Origin: Ruegeria profundi
GTDB taxonomy: Bacteria; Pseudomonadota; Alphaproteobacteria; Rhodobacterales; Rhodobacteraceae
Reading direction: 5' to 3'
Length of the DNA: 64,000 nucleotides
Assembly (NCBI RefSeq): GCF_001507545.1
Contig: NZ_LQBP01000002.1
Coordinates: 124,001-188,000, forward strand
The translations under genes and the position numbers were made by a program. Of this stretch, positions 37,375-47,078 are shown one piece after another; positions within the stretch are counted from its first letter, which is position 1, and each line of letters begins with the position of its first letter. The notes beneath the pieces are model-generated. The model saw nothing but the letters and a program-made list of their open reading frames with translations. It did no database searches and had not been told where the DNA came from.

Positions 37375-38685
37375 CTATTCACGCAGGGCCCTGTCTTTGA
37401 TTTTGACAACCGGTTGAAGCAGATACTCCATAACCGTTTTCCGGCCTGCCAGGATGTCGACTTCTGCAATCATTCCGGGGATTATTTCTACGGCCAGTCC
37501 ATCGGCGTCCAACATCGAATTGCTGGTCTCAATCTCAACAACGAAAACCTCTTCATCATTGCGCTCGGATCGTGTGATCGTGTCGGCGCCGATACGAGTG
37601 ATCTGACCGTCCAATGCACCGTAACGTGCATAGTCATAGGCGGTTATCTTGACCTTGACCGATTGTCCGGCATGCAGAAAAGCGATGTCATCCGGTCGCA
37701 CATAGGCTTCGACAAGCAGAGTGTCGTTCAAAGGAACAATTTCCAGTAACTCCTCACCGCTGCGTGCCAACCCCCCGATCGTGCTGCGATGAATGCGGTT
37801 AACGATGCCGCGGACCGGAGATCTTATCTGCGCCCGTTCAGCCCGATCGCGCAGGGCGGGCAAAGCTGGCTGCAAGGCAGCAAGTTCCGTGGTTGCCAGT
37901 GCCAGATCGGTCAAAGCCGCGCTCCGAAACCGGCTGCGGGTTGCGCGGATGCGGTCGTCAATTTCCTCTAGCCCGGTTTTCAGCCTGTTGGTCACGGCGA
38001 TAGCTCGGGTACGGCGACCCTCCCATTCGGCCTCACCACGGCGAAGGGTCAGAAGCGTCGTGGCTGGCTCCATGCGCTTTTGGACCAACGGCTCCATCAT
38101 AGCGCGTTCTTCGGCTAGCAAGCTGAGCGTTTGATCAGCGGTGACACGGTCCACAAGGCCTTCTTCGTATTCCTGTTGTCTTTGCTGCCGTTGACTTTGC
38201 AGAATGGCGATTTCTGCTCTCAGTTCAGCTTGTCGCCCCTGATAGAGTGCGGTTTCTGATCGAACGACCTCAGGAGCGCCTTGGACCAGGGCCGCCGTAA
38301 ACTGAAGGTCAGTACCATCAATCTCGGCCTGCAAGCGTTGAGTGCGCGCCATCAAGCCAAATGCGCGCTGCTGCTCCTGGCCCAGTTGGCTGTCGATTTG
38401 GGTTGTCTCAAACTCCATCAGCAATGCGCCTTTTTCAACCACTTGCCCCTCACGTATCTTCAATGATTGCAGAACGCCGGGTTCAGTGGCTTCAATCACC
38501 TGAATGTCTGCCGAGGGGACAATTCGGCCGTCAACGCGGGTCACGTCGTCCAGCTCGGTCAGATGCGCCCAGAGCCCCAGTGCGCCCAAGCAAGAAGTGA
38601 TGACCAACAAAAGCAAGGATCCACGTATGGGTGAGCGACCGCGCATTTCACGGGCGAGCGTGGCAAGGTCAGGATGCCGCGACAT
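37375..38685 (-). CDS. HlyD family type I secretion adaptor (LapC-like)
   Basis: A 436-residue membrane fusion protein: one N-terminal TM (SLLLLVITSCLGALGLWAHL, about 22-42), a biotinyl-lipoyl half-motif (ATEPGVLQSLKIREGQVVEKG), a long coiled-coil hairpin (about 100-265) and the returning lipoyl/beta-barrel part (RSPVRGIVNRIHRSTIGG). It bridges the ABC transporter and the TolC-like pore. It is the last gene of the export operon, overlapping the ABC gene by 17 bases. Confidence 0.93.
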   Translation of the reverse strand: MSRHPDLATLAREMRGRSPIRGSLLLLVITSCLGALGLWAHLTELDDVTRVDGRIVPSADIQVIEATEPGVLQSLKIREGQVVEKGALLMEFETTQIDSQLGQEQQRAFGLMARTQRLQAEIDGTDLQFTAALVQGAPEVVRSETALYQGRQAELRAEIAILQSQRQQRQQEYEEGLVDRVTADQTLSLLAEERAMMEPLVQKRMEPATTLLTLRRGEAEWEGRRTRAIAVTNRLKTGLEEIDDRIRATRSRFRSAALTDLALATTELAALQPALPALRDRAERAQIRSPVRGIVNRIHRSTIGGLARSGEELLEIVPLNDTLLVEAYVRPDDIAFLHAGQSVKVKITAYDYARYGALDGQITRIGADTITRSERNDEEVFVVEIETSNSMLDADGLAVEIIPGMIAEVDILAGRKTVMEYLLQPVVKIKDRALRE

Positions 38686-40816
38686 TCAGGTGCCTCCGTG
38701 ATTTGCGGGCATGTTGGGAAAGCATGCTTTTCGGTCCGTCAGCGCTAATGCGTCCGTTCTCGACCACAATGACACGGTCGACCAGTTCCAACAGGGTGGT
38801 GCGGTGTGTCACTATTACCATTGTTGTGTCTTGCGTCGCTTGTTTAAGGCGTTGGATCACGTTTGCTTCGGTTTTCACGTCCATCGCGCTGGTCGGTTCA
38901 TCCAGTAGCAAAACCCGAGGACGCCCGACTAACGCTCTGGCCAATGCAATGGCTTGTCGCTGCCCCCCTGAAAGGCCTTCACCCCGCTCTGTTATTTTCT
39001 GGTCATATCCACTGGGTGTATTGGCTAGAAAGTCTTCAACCCCTGCCACCTTACCTGCATGGATCAGGTCCCGATCACGTGCTCTGACAGCGCCGCTGTT
39101 TATGTTTTCGCGTACAGTGCCGGAAAACAGCCAGATATCCTGTAGCACGGATCCGATATTCCTACGCAAATCGCCGGGATCAATCTGACGTATATCTGCC
39201 CCATCCAACATGACCGACCCCGCGCGCGCTTCGTAAAGCCCAAGCAACAGGCGACCAATAGTGCTTTTCCCGGAGCCGATTGGTCCCAAGATCGCGACTT
39301 TCTCACCCGGTTCGATCGAGAATGAAACTCCGGCCAATGTGTCGTGGGGCTGATCCGGGTAAGCAAAATGCACATCCTTGAAGGTGATACGACCTTCGCA
39401 ACCGTCCCGACTGACCCATGTGCGACCCGGCGGTCTTTCGCTTTCGGCCTGCATCAGTGCATTGAGGCTACGGTAGGCACTTCGCGCCTGATTGACGCGT
39501 GTCAACGTCTGTGCAAGTTGGCCCAATGGGGCCAGGGCGCGCCCCGTCAGCATCACCGAAGCGACCAATGCCCCCATACTGGCCTGACCGTCCGTTATCA
39601 GAAAAACGCCAAAAAAGACAATCAGAACCTGCGCAGCCTGTTGGGTGAATCCAGTCAAATTCAATGCGAACTGCGTCACCGTCCGGCTGCGAATGCCGTG
39701 AGAAGATTGGCGTTCTATCGCGTTTTCCCAGCGTGTCCTCATTTGCCGGGCGGCTGAGGTGGTTTTGATAGTCTCAAGCCCTGATACGGTCTCTACAAGG
39801 ACGGATTGTTTGGATTGACCGTCTGAGAAACTCTTTTCTGCTAGGCGCGACAACAGGGGCTGTATTGCGACACCGGTCAGCAGGACAAACGGAACAGCGA
39901 GCGCCGGGACAAGCGCCAATGGTCCGCCAACCAAGTAAATGACAAAGACGAACAGGGCAATGAATGGTAGATCAACTAATGCAACGAGTGTTGCCGAAGT
40001 GAAGAACTCTCGCAGCGTTTCGAACTCACGAACGGTACTTGCCATGGCGCCGGTGGATCCGGTTCGGGATTTCATGCGAATGTTCAAAATTTGATCGAAC
40101 ACGCGCCGTCCCATCAGCAGATCGGCCTTTTGTCCGGCGCGATCAATGAACCCTGCACGCAAAAGTTTCAAAACGAAATCAAACCCGAGCGCGAGGCCGA
40201 CCCCGGCCGTCAGAGCGATAAGGGACTCGGTGGCCTCGTTTGGCAACACACGGTCATAAACAACCATGATGAAGATCGAGGTCGACAGGCCCAGCAAGTT
40301 GGCAAGCGCTGCGGCAAGGCCCACCTGTGTATAGGACCATCGGTTCGCAGCCATTGCCGACCAGAACCAGTGGCCAGAAACAGGGGCGTCGCCAGTTGCC
40401 ACGTCTTCTTGATGATTGCGACGAAACAATATGGCATATCCGGTGTATATTTGCTTCAGCTTGTCTTCCGAAACTTCACCGATTCCATCACCAAGAGCCG
40501 GATCAAATACTAAGAGGTGCCCATGTTTTGTGCGGCCATGGTAGACAATGGCCTTTTCATCTTCCAAAACCAATAACGCAGGTGCCAAGTTTGCATCAAA
40601 ATCCCCTAACTTGCGTTTGCCATATCCGGCCTGCAAACCCGCTCTCTGAGATACCTCGATGGCGTCGCGGAGGGTAAGCTCTCCTGCCGGTCCAGATTGC
40701 GCGGCAAACAAAGTTGCAAGTGTTATCGGGCGGTCAAGTTGGGCCGCGACGTGTAAAAGGCAGGCTTCAAGAGGCGAAAGCTCAGCGCCGTGCGAAATGG
40801 TTGCTGGCTTTGTCAT
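38669..40816 (-). CDS. Type I secretion ABC transporter with C39-like domain (LapB-like)
   Basis: A 715-residue ATPase-permease. Residues about 10-135 form a peptidase-C39-like domain lacking the catalytic Cys (the usual place reads PLEACLLHVAAQL without the CG-type motif), as in LapB/HlyB where it binds the substrate rather than cutting it. Six TM helices (about 165-430) follow, then an ATPase with LGPIGSGKSTIGRL, LSGGQRQAIALARAL and LLLDEPTSAMD. It overlaps the outer-membrane gene by 4 bases. Its likely cargo is the adhesin upstream. Confidence 0.93.
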   Translation of the reverse strand: MTKPATISHGAELSPLEACLLHVAAQLDRPITLATLFAAQSGPAGELTLRDAIEVSQRAGLQAGYGKRKLGDFDANLAPALLVLEDEKAIVYHGRTKHGHLLVFDPALGDGIGEVSEDKLKQIYTGYAILFRRNHQEDVATGDAPVSGHWFWSAMAANRWSYTQVGLAAALANLLGLSTSIFIMVVYDRVLPNEATESLIALTAGVGLALGFDFVLKLLRAGFIDRAGQKADLLMGRRVFDQILNIRMKSRTGSTGAMASTVREFETLREFFTSATLVALVDLPFIALFVFVIYLVGGPLALVPALAVPFVLLTGVAIQPLLSRLAEKSFSDGQSKQSVLVETVSGLETIKTTSAARQMRTRWENAIERQSSHGIRSRTVTQFALNLTGFTQQAAQVLIVFFGVFLITDGQASMGALVASVMLTGRALAPLGQLAQTLTRVNQARSAYRSLNALMQAESERPPGRTWVSRDGCEGRITFKDVHFAYPDQPHDTLAGVSFSIEPGEKVAILGPIGSGKSTIGRLLLGLYEARAGSVMLDGADIRQIDPGDLRRNIGSVLQDIWLFSGTVRENINSGAVRARDRDLIHAGKVAGVEDFLANTPSGYDQKITERGEGLSGGQRQAIALARALVGRPRVLLLDEPTSAMDVKTEANVIQRLKQATQDTTMVIVTHRTTLLELVDRVIVVENGRISADGPKSMLSQHARKSRRHLNVAAS

Positions 40817-42159
40817 GGGCCGTCCTCACGCCATTCGATTGTTGAAATGCCCAGCAAATCCAGAATATCGCCCGTCAGGCTAAGCGCAGCGTAATTGGTA
40901 AGAAAAAAGCTCTGCTCGGCCAGGATCAGTCTTTCCTGCGCGTTTACGTAGTCTCTTTGGGCATCAAGGATTTCGATTAGGCTACGCCGTCCAATTGTGA
41001 ATTGAGCCCGCACCGCAGCCACACTGTCGGCGTTAGCTTGAACTGCAACCCGAGCGGTCTGCAAACGAACCGCGCCTGCCTGTTGATCTGACCGAACGAG
41101 TTCGAGTTCGCGGCGGATACTCCGAATGACCGAGTCACGGGCGAATTCAGCCTCTTTGACCTGCGCTTCGGCGGCAGCGATGGTGGCGCGGCGCTGGCCT
41201 GTGCTGTCGATTTCGTAGTTAAGCGATAGATCGACACCGAAATTTGCATCACTGCTGTTGTCCATGTCGGCAAAGGCTGCCAGCTGAACCTCAGGTTGGC
41301 GTCGCGCAAGGGCAGCCGCTTGCGCCGCCTTCGCAGATAGCAACGCCGCGTCTGCCCGGCGAACCTGTGGGCTGTCTAAGACAATCTGCGCATCGGTTCT
41401 GAGCAATGTGGGTGCGGCGACAGGCGGCGGTAGCGTTGTCGGGGTGGAGCCAAAAAGCTCACGAAACTGCGCATTCGCGCGATCCAGACGCGATTGGGCA
41501 TCTGCCAGCCTTGTCCGTGCGTCAGCCATACGCGAACGGGCTGTCAGAACATCGGCGCTGGACCCAACACCCTGTTCTGTCCGCTCCGTAATCTGCTGCT
41601 CTAACTCTTCGTGAACCGTGACATTTCGGGCAGATATTTCCAAGATTTTTCGCCTGTCCAGAACCAAGACATACGCTTCGATCGCCGAAAGCGCGAGTGC
41701 TGCAGCGGTTTGCAATTGATCGCCATGGCTTTGCAGAACACCTGCTTTCGCCGCAGCCAGATCATTCGATGCAGCACCGCCGTCATAGACAAGCTGCGAA
41801 ATACGCAGGTACGGAGTAACGTCGGCTGTGTTTGTGTCGATTCGCTCGGACCTGGCATTTACGCCTAAGGAAAATTGCGGCAGGAAAGCGCCTTTGGCGG
41901 CGTCTTCATTGGCTGCAGCTACCTCAAGTCGCGTGGCACTCTGTGCCAATTCGGGACTCGACTCAACAGCGGCCCGAACACGCTTCCCAAATGCGCTTTG
42001 CGCAAGTTGAGGCGACGGAACGCTTGCCCCAACGCCGACAGATCCACGGGACAGTGACATTTCAACCCCGGTCAGGTCTGGCGTGGATGTGCACGCCGAA
42101 CACAGAGTGGCAAAGCCGATAAAGAGTGCAAAACTAGCATTGCGGTTGCTTATTAGCAT
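40813..42159 (-). CDS. TolC family outer-membrane pore (LapE-like)
   Basis: A 448-residue protein with a signal peptide (ISNRNASFALFIGFATLCSAC) and two OEP repeats of long helices and strands, e.g. LAAAKAGVLQSHGDQL and EILDAQRDYVNAQERLI (typical LDAQR motif). It gives the outer-membrane duct for type I secretion. A Cys after the signal suggests lipid attachment, though the lipobox is imperfect. I use ATG 42159; 42177 is also possible. It overlaps the LapB-like gene by 4 bases and lies 7 bases beyond the SapC stop. Confidence 0.9.
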   Translation of the reverse strand: MLISNRNASFALFIGFATLCSACTSTPDLTGVEMSLSRGSVGVGASVPSPQLAQSAFGKRVRAAVESSPELAQSATRLEVAAANEDAAKGAFLPQFSLGVNARSERIDTNTADVTPYLRISQLVYDGGAASNDLAAAKAGVLQSHGDQLQTAAALALSAIEAYVLVLDRRKILEISARNVTVHEELEQQITERTEQGVGSSADVLTARSRMADARTRLADAQSRLDRANAQFRELFGSTPTTLPPPVAAPTLLRTDAQIVLDSPQVRRADAALLSAKAAQAAALARRQPEVQLAAFADMDNSSDANFGVDLSLNYEIDSTGQRRATIAAAEAQVKEAEFARDSVIRSIRRELELVRSDQQAGAVRLQTARVAVQANADSVAAVRAQFTIGRRSLIEILDAQRDYVNAQERLILAEQSFFLTNYAALSLTGDILDLLGISTIEWREDGP

Positions 42160-42166
42160 AGGTGCT

Positions 42167-42985
42167 TCACACCCCATTGGTTCCGAGAAAATCGTCAGTC
42201 GGCGCGTTAGCCATGGCGTGAAGGAAACTGGAAATTTCTAAATTTTTAGTATATTTTTCCTGCGATTTTTCCTGCCATAGTTGTTTCTGCGCCTGTGCTA
42301 TCCACCCGCAATGCGCAAGGGAAACCTGATGCGCGTGGATCAATTGCAACGCCCCAGAATCGACCAGCCTAAGTTTTTCAGCTTGTGTCAAAGTGCTTAG
42401 TCGCTGTGCCGACACTGCAAACGTTCCGGGGGCTAAGTCGATCCCGTCATATGCAGCAAGTGGTTCAAACAGCCCAAGCTTGTCCACCATTTGACAAAGG
42501 GCTTGGGTTGCCGCTCGCGCAGCTGCGCGAGCACTCAAAAAGGCTTGTACTTCTTGTAGGGCGGGTGACAAGGCACCGGTCTTGTCAAAGAACGTTTCGT
42601 CGTTTGGATCGTTGCTGATTAGGCCTGATGCTTCATCTACACATAACCTGAACATCGATTTACTGTCTGACGAATCTCGCCCAACCGGTTCAGCCCGAAA
42701 TGGATAGCAGCGCAAATCTGATGGAACATAGGCTGCCATCCATCGTCCATCTCGGGATACGAAAGGGGTGGGCATGTTCGCGAAGAACGACAATATAACG
42801 TGCGGCTCGAAACCCGCTTGGTCTTTTTTGAAAAAAATTGGGAAAGCCGACGCTGCCTGCAAGACTTCTTGAAGGACAATTGCGCAATCAGTGCGGTCCA
42901 TCGCGAAATCGTAAGAGGTGAAACGTCTCCAGTACATACGCCCATGTCGGGTGAAAGTAACTGGAACGTGGCCATTCTGCGCCAT
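42167..42985 (-). CDS. SapC family protein
   Basis: A 272-residue protein (276 if the ATG at 42997 is used). RRFTSYDFAMDRTDCAIVLQEVLQAASAFPIFF, DGRWMAAYVPSDLRCYPF and CVDEASGLI follow the SapC pattern (PF07277). SapC was named for a gene alongside the type I exporter of Campylobacter S-layer protein; its biochemical role is unknown, and it may assist secretion. Here it stands between the adhesin and the pore gene, as expected for an export helper. A terminator-like hairpin with its T-run ends right at the 42997 start, so the second ATG with GGGAAAC upstream may be the true start. Confidence 0.82.
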   Translation of the reverse strand: MAQNGHVPVTFTRHGRMYWRRFTSYDFAMDRTDCAIVLQEVLQAASAFPIFFKKDQAGFEPHVILSFFANMPTPFVSRDGRWMAAYVPSDLRCYPFRAEPVGRDSSDSKSMFRLCVDEASGLISNDPNDETFFDKTGALSPALQEVQAFLSARAAARAATQALCQMVDKLGLFEPLAAYDGIDLAPGTFAVSAQRLSTLTQAEKLRLVDSGALQLIHAHQVSLAHCGWIAQAQKQLWQEKSQEKYTKNLEISSFLHAMANAPTDDFLGTNGV

Positions 42986-42999
42986 GTTGTTTCCCATAA

Positions 43000-43033
43000 A
43001 AATAATTGGCTGCCGTTCAGGTTGAACGGCAGC
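43000..43033 (-). terminator. Terminator/attenuator between adhesin and SapC genes
   Basis: An 11-base perfect stem GCTGCCGTTCA / TGAACGGCAGC (43009-43019 with 43023-43033), 3-base loop, followed on the minus strand by CAATTATTTTTA. It lies 12 bases after the adhesin stop and directly before the SapC start, so most adhesin transcripts may end here. Confidence 0.85.
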
Positions 43034-43045
43034 TGATTGAAATGG

Positions 43046-46000
43046 TTAAGCAGTTGCGCCGGTGGGGTCTGTATGAAGGATGTTGTCCGCACTTAGACCA
43101 TTCAAGTCATCAAGCCCGCTAAAATGTGCAATCGTTTCGACCGACGCAGAATCCGCGGTAGTGTAATCGACCTTGAACAGGGCACTGTCCGACCCGTCTG
43201 TAGCCATCACAAAAAGCTCATCACCGGCCTGAATTCCAGCGAAGTTTTCAACGGCGGTTTCGATCGTGTTTTCGGACAGATCGCCTAGGACCGTTGTCAG
43301 GCCAACGAATCCGGTATCTGCACCAACTGCGTCTCCATCGGCTAGGCTTTCAAATCCGTTTCCGTTACCACGCAGGTCCTCTGAGTTTAGCCCACTAAAC
43401 ATCAGCCCATCAGTCACATCGTTTGCGCCGCCGATTGTGAATCCCGTGATGGTATCAACACCGTTTGCAGCCGGATCAGCTTCGAACACAACGAGGTCGC
43501 GCCCGACTTCCGAGAGGTCAATCATATCATCCCCGTCTTGTCCGCGAATGACGGTGTCGACGGCGGTTGCAACCAACGTATCGTCCCCATTTGTACCGAT
43601 CTGGAAGACGGATGGCCCGCCTTCGGGGGTGGTGATCGACAGCTCAATAGGCTGACTGGAGTCAACTACGGTCATGTCGAACGTCACCAGAGGCTGACTG
43701 AGGTCAGTGAAAGTTGTTGCAGCGGCACCGAAGCTGATCATCGAGCCACCAATAGGGTTGGATGTAAACAAGTCGAACGACGCATTGCCTATGTCCGATC
43801 CGGCGTTAAAGGTCACAACGGATGGGTCAAAGCCGAGGTCAGCCGTAAAGTCTAAGCCGGTCGATATATCACGGTCAGCATCGGCGTAGATTGCGAATGT
43901 CAGGGTGTTTCCGCTCATACCTGTCTGCGCAATCACATAGGCCGCCGATTCATGCGCCGCATTTTGATCTGACGCAGGCAGCGGATCCGGGCCACCGGAC
44001 ACCGCGGCGTTCGCGGTGAAGTTCAGATCATCGCCAGCATTGATGTTGGTAAACTCTGTGTCCGGGACCGCCAGAGACCAGGTTCCATCGGCGCCAACAG
44101 TCGCGGGGCCGACCGAATTTCCGTTCAGTGTAACATCCACCATCTGACCTGCACTTAGCCCAAGCGAGGTACCGGAAACCATAACACCCGAAGCCTGTGC
44201 GTCGGTCAGCGAAACCGCATTGTTTGTTCCAACAGCGTTGATCGTCAAGATCGGGCGAAAATCCGTGGTGAACGCGGTCGCGGCCAGTATCGCCGGATTC
44301 CCTGCGAGATCAGACACGTTGGCCGAGATCGGATAGCTTGTACTGTCTGAGAGCGTGGTCAAATCAGCTGATGGCACAGTTGTGGACCAGACTCCGCCGG
44401 AAGCGGTTCCGGTATAGCTTTGACCGTTCAAAGTAACAGTAACAGTTTGCCCGTCTTCCGCGCTGGTTGTCCCCGTGATCACGAGGTCACTTGCTTGCTC
44501 GACCAAGTCCAGCTCTGATCCAACGGGTAGGGGGTCTATCGTAACGGTTGGCGCGGAAAAATCCGTGCTGAAACTCGCAGTACCGACCGCGCTGTTGCCT
44601 GCTGCATCAGACACAGAAGCCGCGACTTCATAAGCAACACCGTCCTGCAAAGCGCTCAGATCTGCGGCCGAGGCGGTGTAGGCCCAGCCGCCGCTGCTAA
44701 CTGTTGCGGTGCCGCTGACGTCAACTGTCCCGTCGGGTCGGGTGATTTCGAATGTGATGACAGTGCCATCCGGGGCATCGGAAAGACCAGTGACAATCAG
44801 GTCTGTCCCTTGTTGCGCAGCATTCATGACAGCGCCATCCGGCACGCTTGTGATGCTAATCGACGGTGCGGTGAAGTCAGTGTCAAAGTCGCCTGTGGCC
44901 TGAAGCGCAGGATTCCCTGCCGCATCTGACACGTCTGCGGTAACTGACACAGTCGCCCCATCGGACAAAGCAGCCAGGTCAGCTGCAGGTACGGTGACTG
45001 ACCAAGCCCCGCCGGACACCGTGGCTGTATAGGTGCTACCGTTCATCGAAATGGTCACTGTCTGACCGTTTTCTGCAGTGGTAGACCCTGTGATGGTGAG
45101 ATCGGTACCCTGCTCAGTCGCGTTCAAAAAGGCACCCCCTGAGAAACTGTCGATCGACAGGGTCGGAGCGGTGGCATCTTTGGAAAGAGGCACACTGGCT
45201 TGAGGTGCCACTAGCCCGTCAGCGTCTGAGACGTCCGCGGTGATGGAAAAGCTTCCACCGTCCGCAAGCGCCCCTAGGTCCGCAGCGGGTACAATCACGC
45301 TCCAGTTGCCGCTTGTGACTGAGCCGGTATAGGTTTGACCGTTCAGGGTGACAGTAACTTGCTGTCCGTCTCCTACTTTGTCGGTGGTTCCTGAGATTGT
45401 CAGATCCGATCCAATCTCGACAGCATTCAGAACTTCGCCGACAGACAGGGGGGAGATCGCGACGGACGGTCCCGTCAGGTCCACCGGCACCGAGGCTGAA
45501 ACAGGAACTGATATGTTGCCGGCCGCATCGCTTACCGAAACACTGATCGCCGCAGGGACACCAGTCGATAGACCTCCAAGATCGGCGGTTGGGACTGTCA
45601 CGCTCCAGGCACCGCCAGACGCCATCGCGGAATAAGTTTGCCCGTCGAAGACAACCGTCACCGGCTGACCGTCAACCGCATTGGTCGATCCGGTAAGGAT
45701 CAGGTCGCTGCTAACGTCGATCAGTTCAATGGACCCGCCCGCAACCGGGTCGAGTGAGATGGTGGGGGCGGTGAAATCTGTATCAAAGCTGCCATTGGCC
45801 TGCATTGCGGGGTTGCCGGCTTGATCCTCGACGTCAGCCGTGACAGCAACGGTTGCGCCGTCTGACAGGCCAGCCAGATCGGCGGCGGGAACGGTAACGC
45901 TCCACGCTCCTCCGGAAACGGTGCCCGAATAGGTCTGCCCATTGATCGTAACCGTAACGCTCTGTCCGTCTTCGGCATCTGTTGTACCGGTTACCGCGAG

Positions 46001-46870
46001 GTCGGTAGACTGCTCTGAGGCGTTCATCACCGGCCCATCGGAAAACCCTGTGATGGTCAGGGTCGGAGGAATTGTATCGACGTCGAATGTAAACATCTCG
46101 GTCGCCAGTTCCATGCCTTCGGAGTCGAGATTGCGAACCGTCACGGACTGAACGCCTTGCGGCAGGCTGGCGGCTTCAGATGGGCTCAGCGAAATGGTCC
46201 ACATGCCGTCACTATCGGGTGTCACAGTCTTGGTGATCGCCCCGATGGTAATTTCGATAGTGTCGGTATCTGCTGGCGCAACAAAGCCCGTGCCGGCACT
46301 GCTTAGGGTATTGCTTTGCGCGCCTGCAAGGTTGAGAACCGGATAGGTCGGTGCGGCGACTGTTGTATCATCGCCGCCTCCGCCACCGCCACCTGCGGCA
46401 GCAGCTGCGGCTCCGGCAAGGCCAAGACCACCCAGAGCCACCGTTGCAGCACTGACGCCCCCGGTGGCAGCAGCGGCTACGCCACCAGCTTCCGCCAGGC
46501 TCAATTGCGCAATCTCGGAGACTGCCCCTTCGGCAATCATGATTGCGCCGCTGTCCAGCACTTGCACATTTTCGGCCGCGACGATCATCTTTCGGCCGTC
46601 CGCCAATTTCAAAACGACATCTCCGTTGTCCAACAGCTTGACCGACCGCACACCTGGAATGGTCTCGGCAAATTGAAATGCATACAGCTCCTCAATCGTG
46701 GCCTGCGCCAATGCCGGCAGCGCCAGAATCGTCGAGCCAAGCCCACCTGCAATGCTGCGCCCGGCCCATCGACGCATCTTGCCGTCGATCCACTGACGGA
46801 TTTTTTGCTTACGCTCGAAATCAGGCTGAACGTCATTCGGGGTGATCTGGGTTTCAGGTGCTTTGGTCAT
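43046..46870 (-). CDS. Large Ig-repeat adhesin with cohesin-like module, type I secretion substrate
   Basis: A 1274-residue surface protein. Domains in order: a charged N-terminus; a hydrophobic signal-like stretch (36-56, AGGLGSTILALPALAQA); a BapA-prefix-like module (about 60-115); an Ala/Gly linker ending in a Gly run (about 120-170); eight bacterial Ig-like repeats of about 92-100 residues, with recurring GAWSVTVPAADL and DVSDAAGNPA; a cohesin-like beta domain (about 970-1085, LGFDPSVVTFNAG, LVTFDMTVV); an RTX-like stretch (about 1090-1118, GTNGDDTLVAT, GQDGDDMIDLS); and an acidic C-terminal secretion region. Start 46870 is preceded by GAGGGCAAG; an in-frame ATG at 47005 is less likely. 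The matching exporter genes follow on the same strand. Confidence 0.88.
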   Translation of the reverse strand: MTKAPETQITPNDVQPDFERKQKIRQWIDGKMRRWAGRSIAGGLGSTILALPALAQATIEELYAFQFAETIPGVRSVKLLDNGDVVLKLADGRKMIVAAENVQVLDSGAIMIAEGAVSEIAQLSLAEAGGVAAAATGGVSAATVALGGLGLAGAAAAAAGGGGGGGDDTTVAAPTYPVLNLAGAQSNTLSSAGTGFVAPADTDTIEITIGAITKTVTPDSDGMWTISLSPSEAASLPQGVQSVTVRNLDSEGMELATEMFTFDVDTIPPTLTITGFSDGPVMNASEQSTDLAVTGTTDAEDGQSVTVTINGQTYSGTVSGGAWSVTVPAADLAGLSDGATVAVTADVEDQAGNPAMQANGSFDTDFTAPTISLDPVAGGSIELIDVSSDLILTGSTNAVDGQPVTVVFDGQTYSAMASGGAWSVTVPTADLGGLSTGVPAAISVSVSDAAGNISVPVSASVPVDLTGPSVAISPLSVGEVLNAVEIGSDLTISGTTDKVGDGQQVTVTLNGQTYTGSVTSGNWSVIVPAADLGALADGGSFSITADVSDADGLVAPQASVPLSKDATAPTLSIDSFSGGAFLNATEQGTDLTITGSTTAENGQTVTISMNGSTYTATVSGGAWSVTVPAADLAALSDGATVSVTADVSDAAGNPALQATGDFDTDFTAPSISITSVPDGAVMNAAQQGTDLIVTGLSDAPDGTVITFEITRPDGTVDVSGTATVSSGGWAYTASAADLSALQDGVAYEVAASVSDAAGNSAVGTASFSTDFSAPTVTIDPLPVGSELDLVEQASDLVITGTTSAEDGQTVTVTLNGQSYTGTASGGVWSTTVPSADLTTLSDSTSYPISANVSDLAGNPAILAATAFTTDFRPILTINAVGTNNAVSLTDAQASGVMVSGTSLGLSAGQMVDVTLNGNSVGPATVGADGTWSLAVPDTEFTNINAGDDLNFTANAAVSGGPDPLPASDQNAAHESAAYVIAQTGMSGNTLTFAIYADADRDISTGLDFTADLGFDPSVVTFNAGSDIGNASFDLFTSNPIGGSMISFGAAATTFTDLSQPLVTFDMTVVDSSQPIELSITTPEGGPSVFQIGTNGDDTLVATAVDTVIRGQDGDDMIDLSEVGRDLVVFEADPAANGVDTITGFTIGGANDVTDGLMFSGLNSEDLRGNGNGFESLADGDAVGADTGFVGLTTVLGDLSENTIETAVENFAGIQAGDELFVMATDGSDSALFKVDYTTADSASVETIAHFSGLDDLNGLSADNILHTDPTGATA

Positions 46871-47078
46871 CTTGCCCTCACGTGTGGTGTCCGCATTTGC
46901 CGGATGGAGTCTGGATTTTTCATCTGTCTTTGCCTTCTGAGGCTCATGCGGTCCGAGTAGAAAATTTGAGACAAACTGAAGCCGAACTTCTCGTTTTTTC
47001 CACAATCCAGCTTTGGTTTCGCGCTGCGCATCAGATCATCCTTGAGTCGGTGTCAGGTGTGGTGTGGAGTAATTGAAT

